Numbered from the stretch's first letter, positions 32,504 through 44,678 are shown. The stretch is DNA of 64,000 bases from Streptomyces profundus (GCF_020740535.1 NZ_CP082362.1:6817501-6881500), one strand, 5' to 3'. Numbers and translations are program-made. The notes: generated by a model not told the origin, from the letters alone.

Positions 32504-33312
32504 GCCGTGCGCCCCACCCCGGCGATGCCGCTGAACGCCAGCGGGTCCTCGTCCCCGATCTCGTCCTCGGGTCGCCAGCGCCCCAGGGGAACGAGGCCCG
32601 GCTCGACCAGCTCGAAGCCGTCGAAGAAGCGGGCCACCTCGGACTCGCCGCGCATCACCAGATCGGAGCCGCTCCCTCGGTACACCTCGGACAGCTCGCT
32701 GCCCTGGGCGGCGGTGACGGGACCGTTGTCCACCGAGGCGTGGGTGAGGATCAGCAGGCTGCCGGGGGCCAGCGCGTCACGGAGGGCGGCGACCTTCTCC
32801 AGCGGCTTCTCCTCGTCGTCGAGGAAGTGCAGCAGCGCCACCAGGAGCAGGGCCACCGGCTGGCCGAAGTCCAGCAGCCGCGCGGCCTGTTCGCTGTGCA
32901 GGATCTCCTCGGGGCGCCGGAGGTCAGCGGCGACGATGTCGGCGAGGGGGACGTTTTCCAGCACCGCGCGGCTGTGGGCCACGGCGACCGGATCGTTGTC
33001 CACGTAGAGGACCCTGGCCTCGCCGTCGGCCCGCTGGGCGATCTCGTGCACGTTGCCGTGGGTGGGTATTCCTGAGCCGATGTCGAGGAACTGGGTGATG
33101 CCCTCGGCCACCGCGTAGCGCACCGCCCGGCGCATGAACGCGCGATTGGCCTGCATGATCTTGGGGAGGCCGGGAAACGCCTCCACCGCCCTGCGGGCTG
33201 TGACGCGGTCGACCTCGAAATTGTGCGAACCGCCGAGGTAATAGTCGTACATGCGCGACACGCTCGGCACGGACAGATCAATGCCCTGTGGTGCCCAGGT
33301 GGGTCGTTCCAT
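32500..33312 (-). CDS. SAM-dependent methyltransferase, Methyltransf_19 (DUF574) family
   Basis: This 270-residue protein belongs to the actinomycete-specific Methyltransf_19 family. Signature sequences are DLSVPSVSRMYDYYLGGSHNF near the N-terminus, FLDIGSGIPTHGNVHE (SAM-binding motif I) and YVDNDPVAVAH (acidic loop). These proteins are very common in Streptomyces, yet most have no known substrate. ATG 33312 follows TTGGAG at a good distance; the frame extends further upstream without family similarity. It is translationally coupled to the c-di-GMP gene, which is the main clue to its role. Confidence 0.92.
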   Translation of the reverse strand: MERPTWAPQGIDLSVPSVSRMYDYYLGGSHNFEVDRVTARRAVEAFPGLPKIMQANRAFMRRAVRYAVAEGITQFLDIGSGIPTHGNVHEIAQRADGEARVLYVDNDPVAVAHSRAVLENVPLADIVAADLRRPEEILHSEQAARLLDFGQPVALLLVALLHFLDDEEKPLEKVAALRDALAPGSLLILTHASVDNGPVTAAQGSELSEVYRGSGSDLVMRGESEVARFFDGFELVEPGLVPLGRWRPEDEIGDEDPLAFSGIAGVGRTA

Positions 33313-33697
33313 TGACGTCTCCAATGTCCCCTGCATATGCGCTAAATGACCCCGCCGGTTGAGACTACTGACCCGGCGCCAGTTCAGGGAAGGAAACGGA
33401 AGGTCAACCTCCCCCTGTTGGGCGGGTACTGGAGCATCTGTCCCGATTGACGGACGCGTCACACCCGTCCGGCACGCCCGGACGCCGCGCGCCCCCGGGC
33501 GGCCGGCAGCCGTCGGAGAAATGACCGGTAACGCTCAAGGCCCGCACCACGCGGCCGAGTTCGGACGATCGCGAACTTCTTCGAACTTTTCCGAAAGGCG
33601 CTCACGGGCGGTGGGCGGCGTCGGGGGACATCGGCGGGCGGCCCCGCGCGCCGCCGGCGTCTCGCGGGGCCGTTATCTGGCCGAGATTCGCCCCCGT
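33313..33697. other. Intergenic region between methyltransferase and murein hydrolase
   Basis: This 385-base stretch holds the promoter of the methyltransferase operon near its left end and a terminator at 33639-33672 near its right end. A notable GAACTTCTTCGAACTTTTCCG segment around 33572-33592 is less GC rich and partly dyad. No gene is supported. Confidence 0.5.
33639..33672 (-). terminator. Terminator of the Rpf-LysM-M23 gene
   Basis: CGGCCCCGCG and CGCGGGGCCG are perfect 10-base complements around a 14-base loop, 26 bases after the stop of the minus-strand hydrolase gene. Confidence 0.7.
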
Positions 33698-36153
<2,456 letters not shown>

Positions 36154-36162
36154 AGGCAGCAT

Positions 36163-36713
36163 TCCCGAATGGCAAGGGTGGCGATCGCGGTCTGGGATAC
36201 GCGAGGGAACCTGCTCTTCCCGCTTCGATCTTCAGTTCCCTGAGGCGAGTTTACGGCTGTCTTTCTCTCGGCTGCCCAGGGGGCGCACCACGCACACCCC
36301 TTCCCCCGGAGCCCGCCGCCCGCGCCTCGGTGCTCCCTCAGGGGGGACACGGCAGGGAGGGCGGCTTCCCCCGGTCGGGTGAGGGGGTGTGGCGCGCGAC
36401 CGAGGCGCCGGGGGCACGGCCACGGACATCCACGAACGGTCGCCGAGGCGCCGCGAAACGGGCCCGAGGGCCGCTCCCGCTGCCCGTTATCTCACCGTAA
36501 TCACCCGGGGCAACGTTGCCAGGGTGTCGGCGGGGTTGGTGTTTCCGCAGCTCAGAGGGGTGCCTCCGGAAGCTTTGTCCTCACCGAGGAGAAAGTTCAA
36601 GTGATTCATGCGGAACTTCTTCCCACCTCGCCCCGCCACTGCTACATTCCCACGGCAAGCCCGGCATGGACATCGTGCCGGGGATCGATGCCGACGGTGG
36701 CGGGAGGGGCAGC
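36163..36713. other. Divergent regulatory region before the ROK repressor
   Basis: This 551-base gap separates PAP2 (minus) and the ROK gene (plus). A partial dyad GAGAAAGTTC...GAACTTCTTC spans about 36590-36626, upstream of the ROK gene, and may be its operator. The rest is GC rich with poly-G and poly-C runs. No gene is supported. Confidence 0.45.
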
Positions 36714-37910
36714 GTGAGGCGCATGACGGCTCGGCCCGCGAACGCGCACCAGGCGCGGTTGCTCAGGCTGTTGCGCGACGCGGGGCCGAGTTCCCGAGCC
36801 CAACTGGGCGACCAGATCGAGCTGTCCAGGTCGAAGTTGGCGGTGGAGATCGACCGCCTGCTGGGGACCGGCATGGTGGTCGGCGACGGCTTCGCCGCCT
36901 CCCGTGGCGGTCGACGTTCGCACAATGTCCGGCTCGCGCCCGAACTGCGCTTCCTGGGTGTGGACATCGGCGCCACCTCCCTCGATGTGGCCGTCACCGG
37001 ACCCGAGTTGGAGATCCTCGGCCATCTCACCGAGCGGATGGACGTCCGCGAGGGCCCGGTCGCCGTCTGCGAGCAGGTCCTGTCGATGGCGGAGAAACTC
37101 CGGAACGCCGGCCTGGCCGAGCACTTCGACGGTGCCGGGATCGGCGTCCCCGGACCGGTGCGCTTCCCCGACGGGGTGCCCGTGGCACCCCCGATCATGC
37201 CCGGCTGGGACGGCTTCCCCATCCGTGAGGTGCTCAGCCAGGAACTCGGCTGCCCCGTCATGGTGGACAACGACGTGAACCTGATGGCCCTGGGGGAGCG
37301 GCACGCCGGAGTCGCCCACTCGGTACAGGACTTCATCTGCGTCAAGATCGGCACCGGCATCGGTTGCGGTGTGGTCGCCGACGGCAAGGTGCACCGTGGC
37401 GCCACCGGCAGCGCGGGCGACATCGGGCACATCCAGGTGGAGGCCGACGGACGGCAGTGCCCCTGTGGCAACCGGGGCTGTCTGGAGGCCTACTTCGGCG
37501 GCGCCGCACTGGCCAGGGACGCCGAACAGGCGGCCAGGGACGGGCGATCCGTCGAACTGGCCACCCGGCTCTCCGCGGCCGGCGCCCTCACCGCCTCCGA
37601 CGTGGCCGCCGCGGCCTCGGCCGGCGACGTGGCCTCGTTGGACCTCATCCGTCAGGGCGGCGCCCGCACCGGACAGGTGATCGCCGCCCTGGTCAGCTTC
37701 TTCAACCCCGCACTCGTGGTGATCGGCGGCGGCGTGACCGGCCTCGGCCACACGCTGCTCGCCAGCATCCGCACCCAGGTCTACCGGCAGTCGCTGCCGC
37801 TGGCCACGGGCAACCTGCCCATCGTTCTCGGTGAACTGGGCCCCGTCGCCGGCGTGACCGGCGCCGCGCGCCTGATCAGTGACCACCTCTTCAGCTACAC
37901 CCCTACCTGA
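36714..37910 (+). CDS. ROK-family transcriptional repressor
   Basis: The 398-residue protein joins an N-terminal winged helix-turn-helix (HQARLLRLLRDAGPSSRAQLGDQIELSRSKLAVEIDRL) to a ROK sugar-kinase-like sensor domain. The latter has DIGATSLDVAV, DNDVNLMALGE, GTGIGCGV and zinc motif CPCGNRGCLE. Such proteins repress sugar operons and are released by a sugar or sugar phosphate. It is followed on the same strand by an importer and two catabolic enzymes, its probable targets. GTG 36714 follows GGGAGGGG; ATG 36666 and ATG 36723 are alternatives. Confidence 0.9.
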   Translation: MRRMTARPANAHQARLLRLLRDAGPSSRAQLGDQIELSRSKLAVEIDRLLGTGMVVGDGFAASRGGRRSHNVRLAPELRFLGVDIGATSLDVAVTGPELEILGHLTERMDVREGPVAVCEQVLSMAEKLRNAGLAEHFDGAGIGVPGPVRFPDGVPVAPPIMPGWDGFPIREVLSQELGCPVMVDNDVNLMALGERHAGVAHSVQDFICVKIGTGIGCGVVADGKVHRGATGSAGDIGHIQVEADGRQCPCGNRGCLEAYFGGAALARDAEQAARDGRSVELATRLSAAGALTASDVAAAASAGDVASLDLIRQGGARTGQVIAALVSFFNPALVVIGGGVTGLGHTLLASIRTQVYRQSLPLATGNLPIVLGELGPVAGVTGAARLISDHLFSYTPT

Positions 37911-38057
37911 CACCTGACGTGACGCAGTAGCGACCGAACCGATCCGGCCCCTCCGGGGCTCGCTCCAGCCACCCCGGACCAGCCGGCGCACCACCGCACC
38001 GCCCCCGCCCTACCCCCGCATGTCCGCGCATCGGCACAGTTGCCCAGGAGACCAGCC

Positions 38058-39578
38058 ATGGCAAGCGCGCCACCACCGATACTCACTCTCACCGGCATCA
38101 CCAAGTCCTTCCCCGGCGTGCGCGCCCTGGACGGAGTGGACCTGGACGTGCTGCCGGGTGAGGTGCACTGCCTGTTGGGCCAGAACGGCGCCGGCAAGTC
38201 CACCCTGATCAAGGTGATCGCCGGCGCGCACCAGCCGGACACGGGGCAGATCGGGTGGAAGGGGAAGGACGTCACCCTGAGCACGCCGGTCTCCGCCATG
38301 CGGTTGGGGATCGCCACCATCTACCAGGAACTCGACCTGGTGACCCACCTGTCGGTGGCGGAGAACGTGCACCTGGGGCACGAGACCTCGACGGCGGGAT
38401 TCGTCCGCCGCTCCGTCGCCAGGGAGCGCACGGCGGACCTGCTTGAGCGGCTCGGCCACGGCGAGATCCACCCGGACACCATCGTCGGCGACCTCTCCTC
38501 CGCCGGCCAGCAGATCGTCAGCATGGCCAGGGCGCTCTCCCACGAGACCCAACTGATCGTCATGGACGAGCCGTCGGCGGTGCTCGACCCGGACGAGGTC
38601 AACAACCTCTTCCGGATCGTCGAGAACCTCACCGCGCAGAACGTCGCCGTCGTCTACATCTCGCACCGGCTGGAGGAGATCCGGCGGATCGGGGACCGGG
38701 TCACCGTCCTCAAGGACGGCAGGGCCGTCGCCCGCGGTCTGCCGGCGCAGTCCACCGCGACCAAGGACATCGTCGCCCTGATGACGGGACGCGACGTGGA
38801 GTACGACTTCCCGCGCCGCACCGCGCCCTTCGACCCGACCCGGGGCGAGCCGGTCCTCGTCGCCGAAGAGCTGTCCAGGGAAGGCGAGTTCACGACGCTG
38901 GACCTCACCCTGCGGCCCGGCGAGATCGTCGGACTCGCCGGTCTCGTCGGCTCCGGACGCTCCGAGATCCTGGAGACCATCTACGGCGCCAGGGCGCCGA
39001 GCACGGGACGGGTGCTGGTGGACGGCAAGCGGCTGCGGCCCGGCAGCGTGACCTCCGCGGTGAAGGCCGGACTCGGCCTCGCCCCCGAGGAGCGCAAGGC
39101 GCAGGGCCTCTTCCTGCTGGAGTCGGTGGCGCGCAACGTCTCCATCTCCTCGCTGCCGACCTTCTCCAAGGGGGGCTGGCTCGACCGGGCCAGGGAGCGG
39201 CGCGAGGCCCACGCCAGCACCCAGGACCTGTCGCTGCGCCCCAACAACCCCGATGCGCGCATCCGCACTCTCTCCGGCGGCAACCAGCAGAAGGCCGTGC
39301 TGGCCCGCTGGCTGCTGCGCCGCTGCAAGGTCCTGCTGCTCGACGAGCCCACCCGCGGCGTCGACGTCGGCGCCCGGGCCGAGTTGTACGCCCTGATCCG
39401 CCGCCTGGCCGACGACGGCGTCGCCGTCCTGCTGGTCTCCAGCGAGATACCCGAGGTGCTGGGGCTCGCCGACCGGGTGCTGGTGATGCGGGAGGGCCAG
39501 GTGGTGCACACCGCACCCGCCCGGGAGCTAGACGAGCACCGGGTTCTCGATCTCGTGATGGAAGGGAGCCAGGCGTGA
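38058..39578 (+). CDS. Sugar/polyol import ATPase, RbsA-like
   Basis: This 506-residue CUT2-family ATPase has two fused nucleotide-binding domains. The first has Walker A LGQNGAGKST and signature LSSAGQQ. The second has the degenerate GSGRS P-loop usual for RbsA-type proteins, with LSGGNQQKAVLARWL and LLLDEPTRGVDVG. It powers uptake with the permease and binding protein that follow. ATG 38058 has CAGGAG upstream. The stop overlaps the permease GTG (GTGA). The sugar is not determined by the ATPase. Confidence 0.93.
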   Translation: MASAPPPILTLTGITKSFPGVRALDGVDLDVLPGEVHCLLGQNGAGKSTLIKVIAGAHQPDTGQIGWKGKDVTLSTPVSAMRLGIATIYQELDLVTHLSVAENVHLGHETSTAGFVRRSVARERTADLLERLGHGEIHPDTIVGDLSSAGQQIVSMARALSHETQLIVMDEPSAVLDPDEVNNLFRIVENLTAQNVAVVYISHRLEEIRRIGDRVTVLKDGRAVARGLPAQSTATKDIVALMTGRDVEYDFPRRTAPFDPTRGEPVLVAEELSREGEFTTLDLTLRPGEIVGLAGLVGSGRSEILETIYGARAPSTGRVLVDGKRLRPGSVTSAVKAGLGLAPEERKAQGLFLLESVARNVSISSLPTFSKGGWLDRARERREAHASTQDLSLRPNNPDARIRTLSGGNQQKAVLARWLLRRCKVLLLDEPTRGVDVGARAELYALIRRLADDGVAVLLVSSEIPEVLGLADRVLVMREGQVVHTAPARELDEHRVLDLVMEGSQA

Positions 39579-40642
39579 CCACTGGCGCCACCCAGGAACC
39601 GACCTCGACCGCCTCGCTCGACAAGGCGTCACCACCGGGGGAGCCCCCTCAGACGTCGCACGCCGACGCCGCCTCCAACGGTCGACCCAAGCTGGTCCTG
39701 GGCAAACTGTTCGACCTGCACACTGTCTCGTTGCTCGGTGTCCTGGCCGTGCTCTGTCTGATCGGCGGCATCACCCAGGGGGACAAGTTCCTGACGACCA
39801 GCAACCTTCAGCTGGTCCTGGTGCAGGCGTCCGTGATCGGTGTGGTCACGGTCGGCATGACCTTTGTGATGATCGGCGGCGGGATCGACCTCTCCGTCGG
39901 TGCCATCGTGGCGTTGGCCTCGGTCTGGTGCACCACGGTCGCCACCCAGGACTTCGGTATCGGCGGCATCATCTTCTGCGCCCTGGCCGTTGGCCTCGGC
40001 TGCGGACTCGTCAACGGGGTGCTGATCTCCTACGGGCCGATGGTGCCCTTCGTCGCCACGCTGGCCATGATGGTCTCGGCGCGCGGCCTGGCCCTGGAGA
40101 TCACCGGCGGCTCCACCCAGATGGTCACCGTGGACTCGGTGCTCGACCTGGGCCGGCGCGACTCCTACATCTTCGGCATCCCGCCGCTGGTGATCATGTT
40201 CGCCGTGATCACCGTGCTCGGCTGGGTGCTGCTCAACCGCACCACCTTCGGCCGCCGCACGGTCGCCATCGGCGGCAACCCCGAGGCCGCGCGGCTGGCC
40301 GGCATCGCGGTCAAGCGGCAGCGGCTGATGCTCTACGCGCTCTCCGGGCTCTGCTGCGGCATCGCCGCCTTCATGCTGGTGGTGCTCTCCGGCTCGGGCC
40401 AGAACACCAACGGCAACCTCTACGAGCTGAACGCGATCGCCGCCGCGATCATCGGCGGCACCCTGCTCACCGGCGGCCGGGGCACGATCATCGGCTCCGT
40501 GCTCGGGGTGATGGTCTTCACCACCATCACGAACCTGTTCGTCCTGAACAACCTGGAGAGCGCCTTCCAGCAGATCGCGACCGGCGCCATCATCGTGGCC
40601 GCCGTGCTGCTCCAGCGCCGCTCCGCAAGCCAGCAGCCATAG
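39575..40642 (+). CDS. Sugar/polyol import permease, RbsC-like
   Basis: The 355-residue CUT2 permease has about ten membrane helices after a 45-residue soluble N-terminus. Family motifs are GMTFVMIGGGIDLSVG, the EAA-loop-like GGNPEAARLAGI and TGGRGTIIGSVLG. One permease gene serves as a homodimer in this transporter class. It is translationally coupled to the ATPase. Homologues move ribose, xylose, inositol, erythritol and others, so the substrate needs genetics. Confidence 0.93.
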   Translation: MTTGATQEPTSTASLDKASPPGEPPQTSHADAASNGRPKLVLGKLFDLHTVSLLGVLAVLCLIGGITQGDKFLTTSNLQLVLVQASVIGVVTVGMTFVMIGGGIDLSVGAIVALASVWCTTVATQDFGIGGIIFCALAVGLGCGLVNGVLISYGPMVPFVATLAMMVSARGLALEITGGSTQMVTVDSVLDLGRRDSYIFGIPPLVIMFAVITVLGWVLLNRTTFGRRTVAIGGNPEAARLAGIAVKRQRLMLYALSGLCCGIAAFMLVVLSGSGQNTNGNLYELNAIAAAIIGGTLLTGGRGTIIGSVLGVMVFTTITNLFVLNNLESAFQQIATGAIIVAAVLLQRRSASQQP

Positions 40643-40645
40643 ACC

Positions 40646-40665
40646 AGTTGGAGACGACTCCAACT
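40646..40665 (+). promoter_or_regulatory. Intercistronic hairpin between permease and binding-protein genes
   Basis: AGTTGGAG and CTCCAACT pair perfectly around ACGA, four bases after the permease stop. A hairpin here can protect processed mRNA ends and set the ratio of binding protein to permease. Confidence 0.55.
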
Positions 40666-40697
40666 ACCCTCATTCGCATGGAAGGTTACTTTTACTG

Positions 40698-41753
40698 ATG
40701 AAGATGAACGGAATGGGTCGGAGAGGGCTCCTCTTCGGAGGCGCCGCCGCCGGCGCCGGGGTTCTCCTCGCCGGGTGCACCAGCAACGAGAGCAACGACG
40801 GTGACGGCGACGGCGACACGGGGGCCAACAACCAGGCGGCCAACAACGACGAGCCGGGCCCCGCCGTCACCATCGGCTTCGCCGGGCCGCAGGCCGACCA
40901 CGGGTGGCTCAACGCCATCAACGAGGAGGCCCGTCGGCGCGCCGACGAATACGAGGACGTCACCCTGGAGATCACCGAGGGCTCCAACGACACCGCGCAG
41001 CAGATCGGGCAGATCGAGTCGCTGGTCAACAGCGGGGTCGACGTGCTCGTGGTGCTTCCCGCCGACGGGCGCTCGCTCACCCAGGCCGCGCTCTCCGCGA
41101 TGAACGCCGGCATCCCGGTGATCAACCTCGACCGCGTCTTCGACACGCCGCAGGCGTACCGGTGTTGGATCGGCGGCGACAACTACGGCATGGGTCTCAA
41201 CGCCGGCCACTACATCGGCGAGCGGCTCAAGGACGTCGACGGCGCCAAGGTCGTCGAGCTGTCCGGGCCGGACAACCTCGAACTCACCGTGCAGCGCACC
41301 CAGGGCTTCGACGACGCGCTGGCCAACTACCCCAACATCGAGAAGGTGGCCCGCCAGGCCGCCGACTTCACCGTCGAGTCCGGGCAGAGCGTGATGTCGG
41401 GCCTGCTCCAGGCCCAGCCCGAGTTCCACGCCATATGGAACCATGACGACGACCAGGGCGTGGGCGCCGAGCGCGCCATCGACCAGGCGGGCAGGGACGA
41501 GTTCTTCATGGTGGGCGGGGCCGGCTCCCTGCACGCGATGGAGCAGATCCAGGCCGACAACGGGGTGCTCAAGGCCACCGTGCTCTACCCGCCGACCATG
41601 GCCGCCTCCGCCATCGACCTGGCGCGCGCGGTCGGGCAGGCGAAGGGTGTCGGCGGACTCGCCGAGTTCGAGATCCCCTCCTCGATCACCCTCTACTCCG
41701 CAGTGGTCACCAAGGACAACGTCGAGCAGTATCTGCCGACCGGATTCAACTGA
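40698..41753 (+). CDS. Sugar-binding lipoprotein, RbsB-like
   Basis: The 351-residue periplasmic-binding-protein fold has an N-terminal lipoprotein signal with lipobox LLAGC (Cys27). A twin-arginine pair in MGRRGLLFGG allows Tat export. An Asp/Asn/Gly-rich spacer follows, then the type-I binding fold (VTIGFAGPQADHGWLNAINEEA, ADGRSLTQAALSAMNAGIPVINLDR). It captures the sugar outside the membrane and passes it to the RbsC-like permease. The start could be the ATG at 40698 or the in-frame ATG at 40704. Confidence 0.93.
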   Translation: MKMNGMGRRGLLFGGAAAGAGVLLAGCTSNESNDGDGDGDTGANNQAANNDEPGPAVTIGFAGPQADHGWLNAINEEARRRADEYEDVTLEITEGSNDTAQQIGQIESLVNSGVDVLVVLPADGRSLTQAALSAMNAGIPVINLDRVFDTPQAYRCWIGGDNYGMGLNAGHYIGERLKDVDGAKVVELSGPDNLELTVQRTQGFDDALANYPNIEKVARQAADFTVESGQSVMSGLLQAQPEFHAIWNHDDDQGVGAERAIDQAGRDEFFMVGGAGSLHAMEQIQADNGVLKATVLYPPTMAASAIDLARAVGQAKGVGGLAEFEIPSSITLYSAVVTKDNVEQYLPTGFN

Positions 41754-41764
41754 CAGGGATCTAC

Positions 41765-42931
41765 ATGCCGTACTCCACCTCCGCACCTACCCTCGGCGTG
41801 GGCATGGTCGGCTATGCCTTCATGGGCGCCGCGCACTCGCAGGGTTGGCGCACCGTCGGGCGGGCCTTCGACCTGCCTCTCTCGCCGGTCATGGCCGCCG
41901 TGTGCGGCCGTGACCAGGCGGCCGTCAACGCCGCGGCCGACCGCCTCGGCTGGGCCTCGGCCGAAACCGACTGGCGCGCGCTGATCGCCAGGGACGACAT
42001 CCAGCTGGTCGACATCTGCTCGCCGGGCGACAGCCACGCGGAGATCGCCATCGCCGCGCTGGAAGCCGGCAAGCACGTGCTCTGCGAGAAGCCCCTGGCC
42101 AACACCGTGGCGGAGGCCGAGGCCATGGTCGCCGCCGCCACGGCGGCCAGGGCACGCGGCCAGTTGGCGATGGTCGGCTTCAACTACCGCCGGGTGCCCG
42201 CGCTCGCGCAGGCCCGCAAGATGATCGCCGAGGGCCGGATCGGCACCCTGCGCCATGTGCGGGCGGTCTACCTCCAGGACTGGGGGGCCGACCCGGAGCT
42301 GAAGCTGGTCTGGCGGCTCCGCAAGGAGACGGCCGGCTCCGGCGCGCTGGGCGACCTCGGCGCCCATGTCGTCGACCTGGCACAGCACCTCTCCGGAGAG
42401 CTGATCACCGGGATCTCGGGCACCGCCGAGACCTTCGTCAAGGAGCGCGAGCTGCCGGACGGCAGCGGCCGACTGGGCCAGGTCACCGTGGACGACGCGG
42501 CCCTCTTCACCGGCCGGCTGGCCTCGGGGGCGCTGGCTTCCTTCGAGGTCAGCCGGTTCGCCACCGGCCGCAAGAACGCGCTCAGGATCGAACTCAACGG
42601 GTCGGACGGGTCGTTGGCCTTCGACCTGGAGCGGCTCAACGAGCTGGAGTTCTACGACAACACCCAGCCGGCGACCGAGGGCGGCTTCCGCCGCATCCTG
42701 GTCACCGAGCCCGACCACCCCTACCTGGAGGGCTGGTGGCCCGCCGGACACGGCCTCGGCTACGAGCACACGTTCGCCCACCAGGCCAGGGACCTGGTGC
42801 TCGCCATCGCGGAGGGAACCGACCCGGAACCGTCGTTCGTCGACGGGCTCCAGGTGCAGCGGGTTCTCTCGGCGATCGAGGAGAGTGCGGCGAAGAACGC
42901 CGTCCACACTCCCGTGCAGACCGTCGAGTGA
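41765..42931 (+). CDS. Gfo/Idh/MocA-family NAD(P)-dependent dehydrogenase
   Basis: The 388-residue oxidoreductase has an N-terminal Rossmann domain ([19 protein letters not shown]), the family motif [15 protein letters not shown] and a [16 protein letters not shown] region that carries the catalytic Asp/His. Family members oxidise or reduce sugars and inositols. It directly follows the importer and precedes a TIM-barrel isomerase, which suggests oxidation of the imported sugar or cyclitol to a keto form. The exact substrate is unknown. Confidence 0.92.
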   Translation: MPYSTSAPTLGVGMVGYAFMGAAHSQGWRTVGRAFDLPLSPVMAAVCGRDQAAVNAAADRLGWASAETDWRALIARDDIQLVDICSPGDSHAEIAIAALEAGKHVLCEKPLANTVAEAEAMVAAATAARARGQLAMVGFNYRRVPALAQARKMIAEGRIGTLRHVRAVYLQDWGADPELKLVWRLRKETAGSGALGDLGAHVVDLAQHLSGELITGISGTAETFVKERELPDGSGRLGQVTVDDAALFTGRLASGALASFEVSRFATGRKNALRIELNGSDGSLAFDLERLNELEFYDNTQPATEGGFRRILVTEPDHPYLEGWWPAGHGLGYEHTFAHQARDLVLAIAEGTDPEPSFVDGLQVQRVLSAIEESAAKNAVHTPVQTVE

Positions 42932-42959
42932 GCCAGCGCAACGGAAGGAAACTCACACC

Positions 42960-43964
42960 ATGTCCCGCAAGTTCACCCTGTTCACCGGCCAGTGGGCTGA
43001 CCTACCGTTGGAGGAGGTCTGCCGACTGGCCCGTGACTTCGGCTACGACGGTCTCGAACTGGCCTGTTGGGGCGATCACTTCGAGGTCGAACGGGCGATC
43101 AAGGAGCCCGACTACGTGGCCGGCCGGCGGGCCCTGCTGAAGAAGTACGGCCTGGAGTGCTGGGCGATCTCCAACCACATGGTGGGGCAGGGCGTCTGCG
43201 ACCACCCCATCGACGAGCGCCACCAGGGCATCCTGCCGGCCAGGATCTGGGGCGACGGCGAGCCCGAGGGCGTCCGCACCAGGGCCGCCAAGGAGATGGC
43301 CGACACCGCCAGGGCCGCCGCCGCCTTCGGCGTGGACACCGTGATCGGCTTCACCGGCTCCTCCATCTGGCACCTGGTCGCCATGTTCCCGCCGGTCCCG
43401 CCGGGCATGATCGAGCGTGGCTACGAGGACTTCGCCAACCGGTGGAACCCGATCCTGGACGTCTTCGACGCCGAGGGGGTCAGGTTCGCGCACGAGGTGC
43501 ACCCGAGCGAGATCGCCTACGACTACTGGACGACCAAGCAGGCCCTGGAAGCGGTCGACAACCGACCGGCGTTCGGCCTGAACTTCGATCCCAGCCACTT
43601 CGTCTGGCAGGACCTCGACCCGGTCGGTTTCCTCTACGACTTCCGGGACCGGATCTACCACGTGGACTGCAAGGAGGCCCGTCGCCGGCTCGACGGCCGC
43701 AACGGCCGGCTGGGCTCGCACCTGCCGTGGGGAGACCCCAGGCGCGGCTGGGACTTCGTCTCCGCCGGGCACGGCGACGTCCAGTGGGAGGACGTCTTCC
43801 GGATGCTGCGGGCCATCGACTACCAGGGCCCGATCTCCGTGGAGTGGGAGGACGCCGGCATGGACCGGCTGGCCGGGGCGCCCGAGGCGCTCGCCCGGCT
43901 GCGCGCCTACGACTATCCCCCGCCCACCGCCTCGTTCGACGCCGCCTTCAACACCGGCGACTGA
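42960..43964 (+). CDS. Sugar phosphate isomerase/epimerase, xylose-isomerase-like TIM barrel
   Basis: This 334-residue AP_endonuc_2-fold protein has metal-site candidates in [30 protein letters not shown] and SVEWEDAG, the spacing typical of IolE/IolI/hydroxypyruvate-isomerase relatives. It would dehydrate, isomerise or epimerise the keto product of the preceding dehydrogenase. ATG 42960 has GGAAGGAAAC upstream. It is the last gene of the operon and is followed by a strong terminator. Confidence 0.9.
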   Translation: MSRKFTLFTGQWADLPLEEVCRLARDFGYDGLELACWGDHFEVERAIKEPDYVAGRRALLKKYGLECWAISNHMVGQGVCDHPIDERHQGILPARIWGDGEPEGVRTRAAKEMADTARAAAAFGVDTVIGFTGSSIWHLVAMFPPVPPGMIERGYEDFANRWNPILDVFDAEGVRFAHEVHPSEIAYDYWTTKQALEAVDNRPAFGLNFDPSHFVWQDLDPVGFLYDFRDRIYHVDCKEARRRLDGRNGRLGSHLPWGDPRRGWDFVSAGHGDVQWEDVFRMLRAIDYQGPISVEWEDAGMDRLAGAPEALARLRAYDYPPPTASFDAAFNTGD

Positions 43965-43979
43965 CACGAGGCGCCCGTC

Positions 43980-44027
43980 CGCCCGCGTGGCGCCCCCCGC
44001 TGCACCCGGGGCCGCGCCACGCGGGCG
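43980..44027. terminator. Bidirectional terminator between the TIM-barrel and gntK genes
   Basis: CGCCCGCGTGGCGC (43980-43993) and GCGCCACGCGGGCG (44014-44027) are perfect 14-base complements. The right arm ends one base before the gntK stop codon on the minus strand. Confidence 0.8.
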
Positions 44028-44561
44028 TCAACCTCTCTCCCCGGAGCCCTGGGACACGTCGCCGGTCAGGGCGTCGACGGCCAGCGTCACCAACCGTTCG
44101 GGGCCAGGGGCGACATCGAGGACCAGACCCCGCTCGTCGTCGCCCAGCGGCTCCAGGGCCGCCAGTTGGGTGTGCAGGAGCGAGGGCGGCATGAAGTGGT
44201 CCGTGCGCCGCTCGATGCGCTCGCCGACCAGCTCCGTCGAGCCGGACAGATGCAGGAAGAAGACGTCCGGGTCGGCCTCGCGCAGCAGATCGCGGTACTT
44301 CCGCTTGAGCGCGGAGCAGGTCACCACCCCGCCCTCGCCGGTGCGCACCCGCTCGCCCAGCCAGACGCCTATGGACCTGAGCCACGGGAGGCGGTCCTCG
44401 TCGGTCAGCGGGACGCCGTCGGACATCTTGGCGACGTTCGCCTCGGAGTGGAAGTCGTCGGCCTCGGCGAAGGGCACCGCGAGACGCCCGGCCAACGGCC
44501 GCGCCACGGTGGTCTTGCCCACACCCGATACACCCATCACGACCACGGTGGAGAAAGCCAT
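44028..44561 (-). CDS. gntK: Gluconate kinase
   Basis: This 177-residue P-loop kinase phosphorylates gluconate to 6-phosphogluconate for the pentose phosphate pathway. The P-loop is MGVSGVGKTT, and the gluconate-binding signature is ADDFHSEANVAKMSDGVPLTDEDRLPWL. RKYRDLLR and ERIERRTDHFMPPSLLHTQ follow as in the family. ATG 44561 gives the usual length and has AGGGGGC upstream; the longer frame is not conserved. No gluconate permease or GntR regulator is adjacent. Confidence 0.94.
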   Translation of the reverse strand: MAFSTVVVMGVSGVGKTTVARPLAGRLAVPFAEADDFHSEANVAKMSDGVPLTDEDRLPWLRSIGVWLGERVRTGEGGVVTCSALKRKYRDLLREADPDVFFLHLSGSTELVGERIERRTDHFMPPSLLHTQLAALEPLGDDERGLVLDVAPGPERLVTLAVDALTGDVSQGSGERG

Positions 44562-44672
44562 GCCCCCTACTATCTGACCAGGGCGGCGATAAGCCAAGTA
44601 CGGTCCGCCGGTCGGTTCCGGGAGCCAGGGCCGGCGGTCGGTCGGGCCCCGGGGAATGTCAGTGGCATCAAC

Positions 44673-44678
44673 TAGGGT
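44673..44678 (+). promoter_or_regulatory. Predicted -10 element for the MBL-fold gene
   Basis: TAGGGT within ACTAGGGTTG lies 30 bases before the GTG start, leaving a leader of about 24 bases with GGAGG. The same ACTAGGGTTG decamer precedes the APH-like gene near 58669. Confidence 0.45.
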
